NCBI RefSeq assembly: GCF_900115135.1
Contig: NZ_FOVK01000003.1
Span: 159,930 to 223,929, forward strand
Direction: 5' to 3'
Length of the DNA stretch: 64,000 nucleotides
DNA from: Proteiniclasticum ruminis
GTDB lineage: Bacteria > Bacillota > Clostridia > Clostridiales > Clostridiaceae
The translations under genes were made by a program, and so were the position numbers. Shown piece by piece: positions 17,147 through 25,003 of the stretch (positions within the stretch are counted from its first letter, which is position 1; every line of letters starts with the position of its first letter). The notes below the pieces were generated by a model. It made no database searches. It was not told where the DNA came from and worked only from the letters and a program-made list of their open reading frames with translations.

Positions 17147-17923
17147 TTAGGACACTTTTTTTGGGGGCAAAGGGAAGAACTTGCTGGTTCTTCTGGCATA
17201 GGCTTTAAAGTCTTCTCTGTCTTTATATTTCTTTTCCAGAAGTGGAACTCCAGAAACAAAGAGGAGAAGAAGGGTCATGAGGACGGGGCTGAAGACAAAG
17301 GGGAGATCTTTCAGACCTGAGTAGGAAATCAGGTAGAAACCGAACCACATGGCGGATTCCCCAAAATAATTCGGGTGTCTGGTCAGAGACCAGAGCCCGG
17401 TGGTCATGAGTTTGCCTTTATTCCCAGGATCTTTTTTGAAGTTTTTCAGCTGAGCATCCCCCACGGCCTCGAAGAAAAATCCGATGGCGAAGAGGGCAAT
17501 CCCTACATAGTTCAAAAGACTCAGAGAAGAGACATCAGAGCTGTTTCCTCTGATAAGAGGAAGACCTACCAGGTAGGAAAGGACTCCCTGAAGAAGGAAT
17601 ACATTGGCGTAGGCCTTCAGCCTTGGCAGTTTGGTTCCCCATCTTTTTCTCATGTTTACATAGCGGTAATCCTCAGGCTTGTTCCAGTTTCGGAGGGTGA
17701 TGTAATAAAAGAGCCGAAGGGACCAAAGGGCCACGACTGCGGTTAAGAGATTCTGACGAAGTCCTGGATTTTCTGCGGTGATCAGGGTAAAAAGTGCAAT
17801 CAAAAGAAATGAAGGACCCCAGAAACTGTCTACGATGGCGTTGTTCTCCAGGTACTGTGCAAGAATAAAGAGTAAAGTAAAAAATACCAACAGCATCAAT
17901 GCTGTGCCTACATATGGATTCAT
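17147..17923 (-). CDS. DUF1295-family membrane protein (isoprenylcysteine methyltransferase/steroid-reductase-like fold)
   Basis: A 258-residue protein with six to seven membrane helices. The C-terminal half has the DUF1295 pattern '[24 protein letters not shown]', where the Arg-His-Pro-Asn-Tyr motif resembles the cofactor-binding region of ICMT and sterol reductase folds; also '[22 protein letters not shown]' earlier. Such proteins are thought to act on membrane lipids; the reaction is not established. It overlaps the upstream DhaL-DegV gene by 4 nt, so it is the last gene of the photolyase block. Confidence 0.82.
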   Translation of the reverse strand: MNPYVGTALMLLVFFTLLFILAQYLENNAIVDSFWGPSFLLIALFTLITAENPGLRQNLLTAVVALWSLRLFYYITLRNWNKPEDYRYVNMRKRWGTKLPRLKAYANVFLLQGVLSYLVGLPLIRGNSSDVSSLSLLNYVGIALFAIGFFFEAVGDAQLKNFKKDPGNKGKLMTTGLWSLTRHPNYFGESAMWFGFYLISYSGLKDLPFVFSPVLMTLLLLFVSGVPLLEKKYKDREDFKAYARRTSKFFPLPPKKVS

Positions 17924-19719
17924 AGAAGATCTCCTTTCTCGCGCATGTATGATAAAGCTACAGAACCTACACCGGCACTCATGCCTACAATGGTAGATAT
18001 GTTCATGATGTATAGGGGTTCAAATCCCAAATACTCCTGACATTTGGCCTTCATGGCCAAAGCCCGCTTTTCGTCGTTGGCGTGGACAATACTGTAGCGT
18101 GTGATTGCGCTTTCTTTATGATCATTTTTCATAATGTCTATGATTTTCTGTGTGTTTGCTTTTTCACTGAAAGCCTTGGCGGCGATGGAACCTTTTCCTT
18201 CCGCGTCCAGAGACACCACAGGTTTAAGATTCATCATCTTTCCGGCAAATCCTGTGACTTTACTGAGTCTGCCGGATCGCACCATATACTTCAAGGTGTT
18301 GACGCTGACGAGGATTTTTGTTTGATCCCGTAAAGCTTCGATGGTCTCGACGATCTTTTCAAAGGGCTTTCCTTCTTTGATCAGTTCTGAAGCTTTCATC
18401 ACAAGAAGACCCTCGGCGGCGGAGTTCTGCTTGGAATCCACCACATAGATTTTCTTGCCTTCTTTTTTCAGTTTTTCGGCCGCCTTTTCAAAAACATTGT
18501 GGGTGCCGCTCTGAACTTTTGCCACTGTAATCACAAGGATTTCGTCATAATGTGCGGCGATACTGCCTAAAAAGGCTTCCACAGTCTTTGGATTGGGCTG
18601 AGCTGATTTTGGATATTCAGTGGCTCCATCCAGCAGAGGATAGAACACATCTGGTGTCATGGTGACTTTGTCCAGATAAGTTGTCCCTTCAAACACAAGG
18701 TTCAGGGGCAGCATATGAACCTGCTCCTCATCCAGATAGGAAAGAGGAAGATCCGCGATGGAGTCGGTGACCAGTGCGATGGGATATTTTCTCTTATAGG
18801 CCGCTTCATTCTGACGGATCATATCATCGGCTTTCTGCTGCAGTATGGTCCCTTTTGTTTTCAGTTTTTGGAAGAAATCCACTGGAGAATTGGTGTGAAT
18901 GTGGATCTTCACTTTATTGGGATTCCCTGCAACGATGAGAGAATCTCCAAGAAAAGAGAGCTCTTCCCGAAGTGCATCCAAGTCAAGATTTTCACCAGAG
19001 ATCAGCGCTTCCGTGCAGTATCTTTCGTGGATCTCGTCATGGTCATGACCAGGATACTCTGTGAAATCTATGGTCTCCTGAGAAAGATTCTGATCGGATT
19101 TGAAGAGTCCTGTACTTAAGAAAGAGGCAAACCCTTCGAGAAAGTACACAAATCCCTTGGCTCCTGAATCCACGACCTTTGCGTCTTCTAATACCTTCAG
19201 TTTCTCCGGTGTATGTTTTAGAGAAGTCATGGCATCGTTGACGGAAGAAGAAAGGAGCTCATGAAAGTCTTTTGCATGGTCTTTGTACCGGTGAATGGCC
19301 GAAGCCCAATCCTTGATCACCGTAATGATGGTGCCTTCCACGGGATTCGCAATGGCATGATAAGCATGAGGAACGGCACCGTTGACCATTTCTGAGAATC
19401 CGGACATGGTGATGGATTCTTCTTTGGGAAGGCTCATGAAAATCCCGTTGATGTACTGAGCCATGATGATACCAGAGTTTCCACGGGCACCGGTAAGGGC
19501 TGCATCCGCGATGGAGTTCATGGTGTCTTTCACAGTGGGTTTCATCTGGGCTTCCTGAAGAATAGAATGCATCGTGTGGGCGAGGTTGCTTCCTGTGTCT
19601 CCATCAGAGACGGGAAACACATTGATTTCATTTAGGATTCTTTTGTTCCGGATGACTTCCTGAGCCCCGGAGAGAAAAGAATAGTAAAGTTTTTCGCTGT
19701 CCAGATACTGAATACTCAT
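17920..19719 (-). CDS. DhaL (DAK2)-DegV fusion protein, fatty-acid-kinase-like
   Basis: A 599-residue fusion. Residues ~5-205 are a DhaL/DAK2 kinase domain with the Mg-ATP motifs '[11 protein letters not shown]' and 'TGARGNSG'. Residues ~225-300 match the FakA middle region ('[22 protein letters not shown]'). Residues ~312-597 are a DegV/FakB lipid-binding domain starting '[15 protein letters not shown]', with '[10 protein letters not shown]' and the fatty-acid carboxylate contacts '[12 protein letters not shown]'. In Staphylococcus the FakA kinase and FakB acyl carrier are separate; here one chain has both, so it probably phosphorylates a bound fatty acid for phospholipid synthesis. It is inside the photolyase block, overlapping the DUF1295 gene. 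Confidence 0.88.
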   Translation of the reverse strand: MSIQYLDSEKLYYSFLSGAQEVIRNKRILNEINVFPVSDGDTGSNLAHTMHSILQEAQMKPTVKDTMNSIADAALTGARGNSGIIMAQYINGIFMSLPKEESITMSGFSEMVNGAVPHAYHAIANPVEGTIITVIKDWASAIHRYKDHAKDFHELLSSSVNDAMTSLKHTPEKLKVLEDAKVVDSGAKGFVYFLEGFASFLSTGLFKSDQNLSQETIDFTEYPGHDHDEIHERYCTEALISGENLDLDALREELSFLGDSLIVAGNPNKVKIHIHTNSPVDFFQKLKTKGTILQQKADDMIRQNEAAYKRKYPIALVTDSIADLPLSYLDEEQVHMLPLNLVFEGTTYLDKVTMTPDVFYPLLDGATEYPKSAQPNPKTVEAFLGSIAAHYDEILVITVAKVQSGTHNVFEKAAEKLKKEGKKIYVVDSKQNSAAEGLLVMKASELIKEGKPFEKIVETIEALRDQTKILVSVNTLKYMVRSGRLSKVTGFAGKMMNLKPVVSLDAEGKGSIAAKAFSEKANTQKIIDIMKNDHKESAITRYSIVHANDEKRALAMKAKCQEYLGFEPLYIMNISTIVGMSAGVGSVALSYMREKGDLL

Positions 19720-19739
19720 AAAGATTTCTCCTTTGACTG

Positions 19740-20144
19740 TTACATTTTTAAAAGGCTGGTGGCTACAAAGTAGGTGATGCCTGAGGTTGCAGCGTTTAGG
19801 AAGGTACCCCAGACAAGATCGATGATGGTGATGTTCAGTGGCCAGTCTCTTAAGGTGGCTAGATTGGTAAGATCATAAGTGCCGTAGGTGATGAGTCCAA
19901 AGAAGGCACCAACGGTGATGGCGTACATGAGATCTCCTTTTTCGATGGCAGGCATAATGACAAAGAAAACAAGTCCTGCAATGAAGAGAAAATAAAAGAC
20001 CAGTGCTGCGGCCCAGTTGACATTTGGTGCCATGAGATGACCAAGATACTCTTTATAGAGCTTTTTGGAAATGACACCCAGCCAGACGATGTCCACTAGA
20101 AAGAAAATGACTAAGGTCAGGGCATAGACTTTTAAAAACTGCAT
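19740..20144 (-). CDS. DUF2177-family membrane protein
   Basis: A 134-residue protein with four membrane helices matching DUF2177: 'VDIVWLGVISKKLYKEYLGHLM' in the first third and 'VGAFFGLITYGTYDLTNLATLRDWPLNITIIDLVWGTFLNAATSGITY' in the second half, with conserved Tyr-Asp-x-Thr-Asn and Asp-x-x-Trp-Gly residues inside the membrane. Function unknown. It lies 20 nt upstream of the DhaL-DegV gene and shares its transcript. My recollection is that DUF2177 and DUF1295 genes often sit near photolyase or lipid-modifying genes in other bacteria; this should be checked. Confidence 0.85.
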   Translation of the reverse strand: MQFLKVYALTLVIFFLVDIVWLGVISKKLYKEYLGHLMAPNVNWAAALVFYFLFIAGLVFFVIMPAIEKGDLMYAITVGAFFGLITYGTYDLTNLATLRDWPLNITIIDLVWGTFLNAATSGITYFVATSLLKM

Positions 20145-20237
20145 GATGATACCTCCTGTCTATTGTTACTATTATTGTACTTGATTCATGGGCGCTAAGG
20201 TTGAACAATCTATTATATTTTCAAGCTTGGACTGATT

Positions 20238-20906
20238 TTACGAGCTTTTTTTCTCATAGAGGACCGGAGATGTGCCAAAGAAAATATGCTTTTTTATGGC
20301 TTCTTCTTCCAGAAGATGAAGTTCATGGACCAAGGTTTCTTCAAAGACACCATCTTTAGGATCGTTGATCTCAGGAAGAGGGTGTTGGGTCTTCTTCAGC
20401 TGATTGGTGTAGTTTTTCCAAAGACTTCCACGGATTTTCTCCGGAGTGGAAGGATATTGGAGAAGGGACAGGATCTTCAGACGGTACCTTTCCAGAGTCT
20501 CGACTCCGGCGTCAGACTGAAGAGCGGCAATGTCACGTCCCAGCTGCCTTGCGTCTACATTCTTAAGCTCCTGACAAAGAAACTTCAGGATGTACCAGCT
20601 TTCAAAAAGGCTCTGACGGTGGGGCAGTGGAACACTTTTCATCCACTGGTAAGCAAGGAGCCTTCTTTTAAGGTCCCAAAGCTTCAGTGGATCCTCCAGC
20701 ACAGTAAATGGTGAAAAATAGACATCTTTGAAGTTCTGAGGGGCACCCAGAACAAAGGGGGGCAGTGCTTTATCACTTTTCTTCAGGACAAGAATCGAGA
20801 TGCCCTCTAATCCTTCCGAAGAAAGTTTCGTTTTATGAAGTTCATAATCACGCTCTGTGATACCGAGAAGCGCTTTTTCATGAACGATGACATTGATTTT
20901 ATCCAT
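20238..20906 (-). CDS. Unknown protein coupled to photolyase
   Basis: A 222-residue soluble protein rich in Lys, Glu and Leu, mostly helical in appearance. No membrane segment, signal peptide or recognisable catalytic motif. Features worth noting: 'LPPFVLGAPQNFKDVYFSPFTV' (residues ~48-69), a Trp-rich helix with 'WDLKRRLLAYQWMKS', and an acidic-His C-terminus. Its start overlaps the end of the photolyase gene by 8 nt, so the two are translationally coupled, and a role with photolyase (repair, chromophore supply or light response) is reasonable. I do not recognise the family. Confidence 0.65.
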   Translation of the reverse strand: MDKINVIVHEKALLGITERDYELHKTKLSSEGLEGISILVLKKSDKALPPFVLGAPQNFKDVYFSPFTVLEDPLKLWDLKRRLLAYQWMKSVPLPHRQSLFESWYILKFLCQELKNVDARQLGRDIAALQSDAGVETLERYRLKILSLLQYPSTPEKIRGSLWKNYTNQLKKTQHPLPEINDPKDGVFEETLVHELHLLEEEAIKKHIFFGTSPVLYEKKSS

Positions 20907-22278
20907 TCGAATCCTCTCCCTGTTTCAGCGCATCCACATTTTTCACATACGTACCGATACTGAATTTCCTCTCAAGGCCTTTGTCGTTCATATACCGCAC
21001 CTTTCCAAAGATCTCACGCTCTTTCCATGCACGGTCGTGTTTTCCAAAGCACCAGGCGATTCCTGCATAGCCATTGGGGTCCCGGCCATCCAGACTGTAT
21101 CTGTTGTTGAGATATACAAGAATGTCATAGGCTTCTTCTGGAGATGCGGTCCATTCGATTACTTTTTTCCCCCAGTACATCCTCATATAGCCATGCATTT
21201 TTCCTTTTAACACCAGTTCACTTTGAGCTGCATTCCAGTAAGGATCGTGGGTTTTAGACTCTTCCAGCTCCTTCTTTGTGTAAAGATAAGACCGAGGATC
21301 ATTCTTGTGGATGAGAAGCGTGTCCCTTGCAAAGGAAGAGATGGACCCGAAGGTGTCATATTGGGGATTATGCTCCACAAAATTCATGGCGAGCTCCCTC
21401 CTTACAATGAGTTCATCCACCATAGAGGCTCTGTTTTCTGAAAGATCCAGAGGTAGTGAAAGATAGATCTCCAGGGGAGAAATCTGACCGAAGTGAAGGT
21501 AGGGAGAAAGGTTCGATGCGACATCGACAGCAGGATCATTTCTTAAAGAAGCAAAATTAGAATATTTTTCCTCCAGGAATTTCTTGAGATGCTTCTTAGC
21601 TTCAGAGTATCCACCCCGAAAATAGTGAGAGACAGGCAAAACTCCCCGGTCCAGATCCAGATCATGCAGGATTTCGGCTAGATTCTCAAAGAGCATTTCC
21701 TCTACGGGCAATGCATCCGAATACATGGGAACCTCATAAGGCCCAAGCTCCATGGGATGTGTGAACTCTGGAAGCAGGCGCTCGATTTTTCTTCGAATGG
21801 TTGCAGCGGCATACTCTTCTTTCTGGGAAACTGTATCCACAGGTACCACCACATTGGTCTCCACTTGAATGAAAGGACAAGAAACCTTCTCTTTGATCCG
21901 GTTTCTAAAGTCCCGCTCAATCCGAAGATATCCTCTGTCTGTCACAAGAACTGCAGCGTTCTCAGAAAGCTTCCGTGCACCTATCTCAGGAGAGTTATGG
22001 ACCACCACAAAGCGGATCCCTTTTTTGGACAGTGCACTTTTCACTTCCAGAAGTCCTTCCACCATGAACTGATAGTGGCGAAGGGCTGCATCGGGAAAAT
22101 GGTCCATGAGGCCAAAGTAAACCACCAGTGGAAGAGAAAGACGCTCTGATTCCAAGAGAGCATACTGGAAGGCGTGGTTGTAATGTAGCCTCTGTGATGC
22201 CTGCATCCAGTACAGCACATAGTCACCTTCTGATTCTTTGATGTGATTGAGGTGTTTTATCCGCTCCTTTTCTATCAT
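20899..22278 (-). CDS. phr: Class II deoxyribodipyrimidine photolyase
   Basis: A 459-residue photolyase of class II (the archaeal/animal-type CPD photolyase). N-terminal antenna domain: 'DYVLYWMQASQRLHYNHAFQYAL'. FAD domain: 'LSPYLHFGQISP', 'ELIVRRELAMNFVEHNPQYD', and the signature 'LDGRDPNGYAGIAWCFGKHDRAWKER', 'KVRYMNDKGLERKF'. It uses blue/near-UV light and reduced FAD to split cyclobutane pyrimidine dimers. ATG 22278 is preferred over 22284 because GGAAG lies 7 nt before it. Its operon starts at a B12-binding gene and is opposed by a CarH-like regulator, which suggests light control. Confidence 0.95.
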   Translation of the reverse strand: MIEKERIKHLNHIKESEGDYVLYWMQASQRLHYNHAFQYALLESERLSLPLVVYFGLMDHFPDAALRHYQFMVEGLLEVKSALSKKGIRFVVVHNSPEIGARKLSENAAVLVTDRGYLRIERDFRNRIKEKVSCPFIQVETNVVVPVDTVSQKEEYAAATIRRKIERLLPEFTHPMELGPYEVPMYSDALPVEEMLFENLAEILHDLDLDRGVLPVSHYFRGGYSEAKKHLKKFLEEKYSNFASLRNDPAVDVASNLSPYLHFGQISPLEIYLSLPLDLSENRASMVDELIVRRELAMNFVEHNPQYDTFGSISSFARDTLLIHKNDPRSYLYTKKELEESKTHDPYWNAAQSELVLKGKMHGYMRMYWGKKVIEWTASPEEAYDILVYLNNRYSLDGRDPNGYAGIAWCFGKHDRAWKEREIFGKVRYMNDKGLERKFSIGTYVKNVDALKQGEDSNG

Positions 22279-22304
22279 GAACATTCTTCCTTTCCTTTTT
22301 TGTG

Positions 22305-22988
22305 TTAGACGTCCATACCAATGCGTCCGTCTTTGATTTCGATGATACGGTCTGCTTTTTCTGCAATTCTTCGATCATGGGTGATGATCACAAAGGTAGT
22401 GTTAAATTTCTTGTTGATGTCTCTTAACAGATTATAGATGGTTTCCGTGGTGTCAGAATCAAGATTTCCTGTGGGCTCATCTGCAAGAATGATCTTGGGA
22501 TTGTTCATGAGGGCCCTTGCAATGGCTGTTCTCTGCTGCTGCCCACCTGACATGTTGGTGGCCAGGTTGTTCTTTACTTTTTCAAGGCCTACAAGGTTCA
22601 TCAGTTCGTTGGCTCGGTCTTCCGCTTCCTTTGTCACTTTCCCATGCAGGATCTTATAGGGCATCAGCACATTTTCAAAAGCAGTGAATTCCGGGAGCAG
22701 GTAGTGGAACTGGAAAATGAATCCCATGGTCTCATTTCGAAGAACCGCCAGCTCTTCCTTGTTCATCTGGTCTGTCCTTTTTCCACCGATGTACACTTCT
22801 CCATTGGAGGGTTTATCCAGTGTACCGACAATATTCAGCAAGGTGCTTTTTCCAGAACCGGATTGTCCGATGATGGAGTTGAAAGTCCCTTCTCTGATCT
22901 CAAGGCTCACATCATGGAGCACCTGGGTCTTCACTGCAGCGCCGTATATTTTGTTGATATTTCTTAGTTCAATCACATTATTAAGCAT
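22305..22988 (-). CDS. ABC transporter ATPase, MacB/LolD type
   Basis: A 227-residue ABC ATPase. Walker A 'GQSGSGKSTLLN', Q-loop 'GFIFQFHYLLPEFTAFENVLMP', signature 'NMSGGQQQRTAIARALM', Walker B 'IILADEPTGNLDS', H-loop 'VIITHDRRIAEKADRII': the MacB/LolD subgroup pattern. It overlaps the permease gene upstream by 8 nt. These ATPases drive mechanotransmission by FtsX-fold permeases, usually for export or membrane-envelope work, not import. Substrate unknown. Confidence 0.93.
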   Translation of the reverse strand: MLNNVIELRNINKIYGAAVKTQVLHDVSLEIREGTFNSIIGQSGSGKSTLLNIVGTLDKPSNGEVYIGGKRTDQMNKEELAVLRNETMGFIFQFHYLLPEFTAFENVLMPYKILHGKVTKEAEDRANELMNLVGLEKVKNNLATNMSGGQQQRTAIARALMNNPKIILADEPTGNLDSDTTETIYNLLRDINKKFNTTFVIITHDRRIAEKADRIIEIKDGRIGMDV

Positions 22989-24141
22989 TTCTGATCACCT
23001 CAATTGGACTTAATTTACTGGAAGTTCTTGCAGGGATAAGGGCGGCGATGACAGAGGCTGCCACAGCGATCACTGCTGAGAATGTAATGAAGATGGGGTC
23101 GATAAACAGTGGAACTACAGGGGTTCCATCAGGATTCAGAGCAAACTTCGTGAAGGTGAAGGCCAGAAGAAGACCCAGAGCTACACCCAGTATTGCGCCA
23201 AGTACCCCCAGAAGGAGACCCTGGAAGAGAAAAATGAGACTGGAGTCTTTATCTTTAATACCCATGGCTTTCAGGATACCGATCTGCTTGGATTTCTGCA
23301 CCACAGTGATGGCCAGGATACTTGCAATACCAAGAAGCACAGAGATCATGACGAAGACTTGGATCATAATGCTGGATACACTTTGGCCGTTGAGACCGCT
23401 TAAAAGCTCTTCATTCTGAGCTTTCCAGTTATCTACTACTAAGGTCTCGGAGGTTTCTCTCTCGTTGATGGAATCAGCTACCGTATCTGCTAGAAAGACA
23501 TCTTTCAGCTGCATGTTGATGCTGGTGACCTGATCGTCATAGGAGAAGATATTCTGAGCCGTTTCAAGATTTGTAATGGTCCAGGACTTGTTTAAGGAAG
23601 CGACCCCTAAGTTGAAGAATCCGGTGACGGTAACGGTGGCTGTATCGCCAAAGTTTGCCAGAAGCTCAATCTCATCTCCGATGGAGATGCCGGCCTCTTC
23701 TTTAAGATCCACACCGATGAGCACTTCGCCTTCATTTTCAGGGAGAGTACCATCCACAAGGCTTTCTTTGATGTTGAAGATTTTGTCCGCATCTTCAATG
23801 TTGAAACCTCGAAGCAGGATGCTGTAGGTCTCGTCATCTTTTGAAATCAGTGCGGGACCGTCTGCAGCCACGGAGAGATTGATGACTTCTTCCTCATTCT
23901 CAGAAATTCTTTCGACGATTTCATCATAATCTGCGATGAGTTTTTCTTCATTATTCGAGGTTAAGGTGATTTGAGGCTGGTTGCCGATGGTGGTATCCAC
24001 CAGAGATTTCTGAAGACCCTGGATCAGGGATCCGATGAAAATCTGAACGGAAACACCAATGGCGATGCCAAGGGCAATAAGTATGGTCTGTCCTTTACTG
24101 GATTTTAAAAATCGGGTTGCGATTTGAAATGCTAGTTTCAT
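22981..24141 (-). CDS. ABC transporter permease, FtsX/MacB fold
   Basis: A 386-residue permease with one N-terminal membrane helix (about residues 17-38, 'GQTILIALGIAIGVSVQIFIGSL'), a large extracellular MacB-type domain (~40-255) and three C-terminal helices (~260-380) with 'GIASILAITVVQKSKQIGILKAMGIKDKD', the FtsX-fold coupling helix. Ends 'RTSSKLSPIEVIRNA', typical of LolE/MacB permeases. It overlaps the B12-binding gene by 4 nt and the ATPase gene by 8 nt. Probably a homodimer with the ATPase; exported substrate unknown. Confidence 0.9.
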   Translation of the reverse strand: MKLAFQIATRFLKSSKGQTILIALGIAIGVSVQIFIGSLIQGLQKSLVDTTIGNQPQITLTSNNEEKLIADYDEIVERISENEEEVINLSVAADGPALISKDDETYSILLRGFNIEDADKIFNIKESLVDGTLPENEGEVLIGVDLKEEAGISIGDEIELLANFGDTATVTVTGFFNLGVASLNKSWTITNLETAQNIFSYDDQVTSINMQLKDVFLADTVADSINERETSETLVVDNWKAQNEELLSGLNGQSVSSIMIQVFVMISVLLGIASILAITVVQKSKQIGILKAMGIKDKDSSLIFLFQGLLLGVLGAILGVALGLLLAFTFTKFALNPDGTPVVPLFIDPIFITFSAVIAVAASVIAALIPARTSSKLSPIEVIRNA

Positions 24142-24788
24142 TTTATGTCCCCTCCAGAGATGGAAATAATATCATGGAATGTTGTCATATAATAGTCTGC
24201 ACCAAGGCTTTCTCTCTTCTCGCCAAGTTTTGAGATGGCGTAGCCTCCTGCGATGATTTTGGTCTCTTTACTTGCTTCCCGGATCTTTGCGATGGTGTTT
24301 CTTGCAGAAACCAGGTGATAGGGATTGGTGATGCTTAAAGCGATGTAGTCCAGTTTTTGGGATTTCAGTCCAGCCACAAAGACTTCCTTCGGAGTGTTGC
24401 TGCCCACAAAGACTGCGTTGTAGCCAAGCATGGTGAAGTAGTCTGTGATCATTCTTGCACCCAGTTCGTGATGTTCGTCCTGAGGACAAACCACAGCTAC
24501 CGTTTTATGACTGGTGACACCGTATTTTTCTTCCCGTTCTTTCATTACATAGGGGAAGCAGTTTTCTACAATGGTGCGGATGATGGAGGTTCTGACATGT
24601 TCTTTCCAAATATCCTGCTCTTCGTTTCCTGTACTCTTCATTGTATTTAAGGAGGGAGCAAGGATCTCTTCATAAACTTCCATAAGACTGAAGGTTCCCT
24701 GCTTTAGAAGGGTTAGGATATAGTGCAGGGCTTCATTTCTGTTCTCTTGTTCCAGTAGATGGGTAAATTCTTCTAAATGCTGATTCAT
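24138..24788 (-). CDS. Stand-alone cobalamin-binding protein, CarH-module paralog without DNA-binding domain
   Basis: A 216-residue protein made of a four-helix cap (~1-90) and a B12-binding Rossmann domain (~95-210). The cobalt-ligand motif is E105-H-H107-E-L-G110 within 'CPQDEHHELGARM', and the strand/loop 'GSNTPKEVFVAGLK' and 'IIAGGYAISK' fit the dimethylbenzimidazole pocket. The cap keeps E63-H64 ('IWKEH') of the CarH signature but has Thr53 where the light-sensing Trp stands. No HTH. ATG 24788 follows AGAGGTG by 6 nt and is preferred over the TTG at 24806. First gene of the photolyase block; it may titrate or modulate the divergent regulator. Confidence 0.85.
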   Translation of the reverse strand: MNQHLEEFTHLLEQENRNEALHYILTLLKQGTFSLMEVYEEILAPSLNTMKSTGNEEQDIWKEHVRTSIIRTIVENCFPYVMKEREEKYGVTSHKTVAVVCPQDEHHELGARMITDYFTMLGYNAVFVGSNTPKEVFVAGLKSQKLDYIALSITNPYHLVSARNTIAKIREASKETKIIAGGYAISKLGEKRESLGADYYMTTFHDIISISGGDIK

Positions 24789-24825
24789 AACACACCTCTT
24801 GTTCAATTAGTTATTTCTTACAACA

Positions 24826-24854
24826 ATAATATACCACGTAATGAAATATTGCAA
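24826..24854 (-). promoter_or_regulatory. Promoter of the B12/ABC/photolyase block
   Basis: Minus strand: TTGCAA (24849-24854), 17-nt spacer, TATTAT (24826-24831), about 38 nt before the start codon. The spacer holds one copy of the 11-bp motif CAWWACGTGNT (24833-24843), placed to block RNA polymerase. Confidence 0.65.
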
Positions 24855-24941
24855 ACAATTGAATTGAATAACTTGCAGTCTATCACAAAACGTGATTTAA
24901 TGTAATTAAATAAGAAAGAATGCAATAATTAACACGTATTG
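24833..24941. promoter_or_regulatory. Three CAWWACGTGNT boxes in the divergent light-locus promoter
   Basis: Copies: CATTACGTGGT (minus, 24833-24843), CAAAACGTGAT (plus, 24886-24896) and CAATACGTGTT (minus, 24931-24941). The first two lie inside the -35/-10 spacers of the minus and plus promoters in the same orientation relative to transcription. The 11-bp length recalls the 11-bp repeats bound by CarH tetramers, but the sequence is different, as expected for another HTH type. Confidence 0.5.
24873..24901 (+). promoter_or_regulatory. Promoter of the XRE-B12 regulator
   Basis: TTGCAG (24873-24878), 17-nt spacer, TTTAAT (24896-24901), roughly 95 nt before the ATG. The 3' part of the spacer is the second ACGTG box, so the regulator may repress itself. 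Confidence 0.55.
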
Positions 24942-24960
24942 TGTGTTGGAACAAACAGAA

Positions 24961-25003
24961 AGGAGGGTTGGTACACAAGGGTTTCGGTGTACCAGAAAGC
25001 ATG
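24961..25003 (+). promoter_or_regulatory. Hairpin between ribosome site and start codon of the XRE-B12 gene
   Basis: AGGAGGG (24961-24967) is 33 nt from ATG 25001, far too long. Between them TGGTACAC (24969-24976) and GTGTACCA (24987-24994) form a perfect 8-bp stem with a 10-nt loop. If folded, the effective spacing is 7 nt. An in-frame TTG at 24968 touches the ribosome site and is a poor alternative. Confidence 0.6.

Noticed and set aside
24941..25000. 20-codon GTG-started extension of the XRE-B12 protein
   Set aside because: The frame runs through the ribosome site and hairpin; HTH homology begins after ATG 25001.
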